Shown: positions 5,506-5,623 of the stretch, piece after piece
Layout of the letters: each line of letters starts with the position of its first letter
Position numbering within the stretch: the first letter of the stretch is position 1
DNA from: an uncultured bacterium
GTDB lineage: Bacteria; Patescibacteriota; Saccharimonadia; Saccharimonadales; Saccharimonadaceae
Assembly (NCBI GenBank): GCA_937872185.1
Contig: CALMQN010000065.1
Coordinates: 1 to 5,623, forward strand
Direction: 5' to 3'
DNA: 5,623 nucleotides
Notes under the pieces: generated by a model
Told to the model about the DNA's origin: nothing
Databases searched by the model: none
What the model saw: only the letters and a program-made list of their open reading frames with translations
Translations under genes and position numbers: made by a program

Positions 5506-5623
5506 GCGGATAAACAATATAGGCTTGGCGCCCAAGTGCTATTTGACCTCTAATAAACTCATACACATCCAATCGTTTATCATCAAAACGATGAACTGTT
5601 AAAATAGGTTTGCGTCCTGGGGG
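5477..5623 (-). CDS. recG: RecG DNA helicase fragment, entering from the right edge and stopping early
   Basis: A minus-strand frame is open from base 5623 and ends at a TAA at 5479-5477, giving 48 residues. It matches the region of ATP-dependent helicase RecG just after motif III: PPGRKPILTVHR, then the motif IV area GRQAYIVYPLIEESEK. RecG reverses stalled replication forks and unwinds branched DNA. Intact RecG continues for roughly 200 residues after this point, including helicase motifs V and VI (TTVIEVGVDVP and QLRGRVGR in E. coli). Here it stops as EESEKSK, and none of the three minus-strand frames further on resumes the RecG sequence. The product would lack most of the second RecA-like domain and should not be a working helicase. 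The VYPLIEESEK wording recalls Bacteroidota RecG. It could be a pseudogene, a rearrangement or an assembly join. The family assignment is confident; the intactness of the gene is not. Confidence 0.8.
   Translation of the reverse strand, partial: PPGRKPILTVHRFDDKRLDVYEFIRGQIALGRQAYIVYPLIEESEKSK

Noticed and set aside
5524..5536. Inverted repeat CTTGG-CGC-CCAAG as a possible terminator between convergent genes
   Set aside because: The stem is only 5 bp, there is no T-run on either side, and the bases encode the conserved LGRQA of RecG, so the repeat is best explained by coding.

Overview
The window reads as a compact bacterial chromosome segment with about 98% coding density and roughly 45-50% GC by eye. 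It uses the standard bacterial code. The bifunctional phosphoglucose/phosphomannose isomerase, the tiny intergenic gaps and the Ala/Pro-rich conserved hypothetical protein together suggest a Patescibacteria/CPR genome, most likely Saccharibacteria. That placement is an inference from protein resemblance, not from a marker gene. The right-hand edge does not fit so well: it carries a truncated RecG fragment whose sequence looks more like Bacteroidota RecG.

Layout. Positions 1-3803 hold four genes on the minus strand. In transcription order they are: an Ala/Pro-rich conserved hypothetical (3294-3803); a 673-residue two-domain protein whose C-terminal third is a VanX/DdpX-type D-Ala-D-Ala dipeptidase (1224-3245); a YfiH/PgeF/LACC1-family multicopper-oxidase-like protein (349-1224); and the start of an unidentified protein that leaves the window at base 1 (1-321). 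An 89-base divergent region (3804-3892) contains a symmetric TATCATA that could serve as a -10 element for both directions. Positions 3893-5505 hold two plus-strand genes, the PGI/PMI isomerase and a small multi-pass membrane protein, 8 bases apart and probably co-transcribed. A minus-strand recG fragment enters from base 5623 and stops at 5477, overlapping the tail of the membrane-protein gene by 29 bases.

How the genes may work together. The VanX-fusion gene and the PgeF-like gene overlap by one base (TAATG), and a Shine-Dalgarno sequence for the second lies inside the end of the first, so they are almost certainly translationally coupled. VanX cleaves D-Ala-D-Ala and E. coli PgeF edits peptidoglycan precursors, so the pair looks like a cytoplasmic peptidoglycan precursor quality-control or salvage module. 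A strong extended -10 promoter sits so close to the ATG of the VanX-fusion gene that its transcript would be leaderless. A second extended -10 gives a nearly leaderless transcript for the gene at the left edge. The isomerase interconverts glucose-6-P, fructose-6-P and mannose-6-P, feeding central carbon and sugar-nucleotide metabolism. No RNA genes, CRISPR arrays, insertion sequences or convincing terminators were found, and there is no gene-free stretch above 300 bases.
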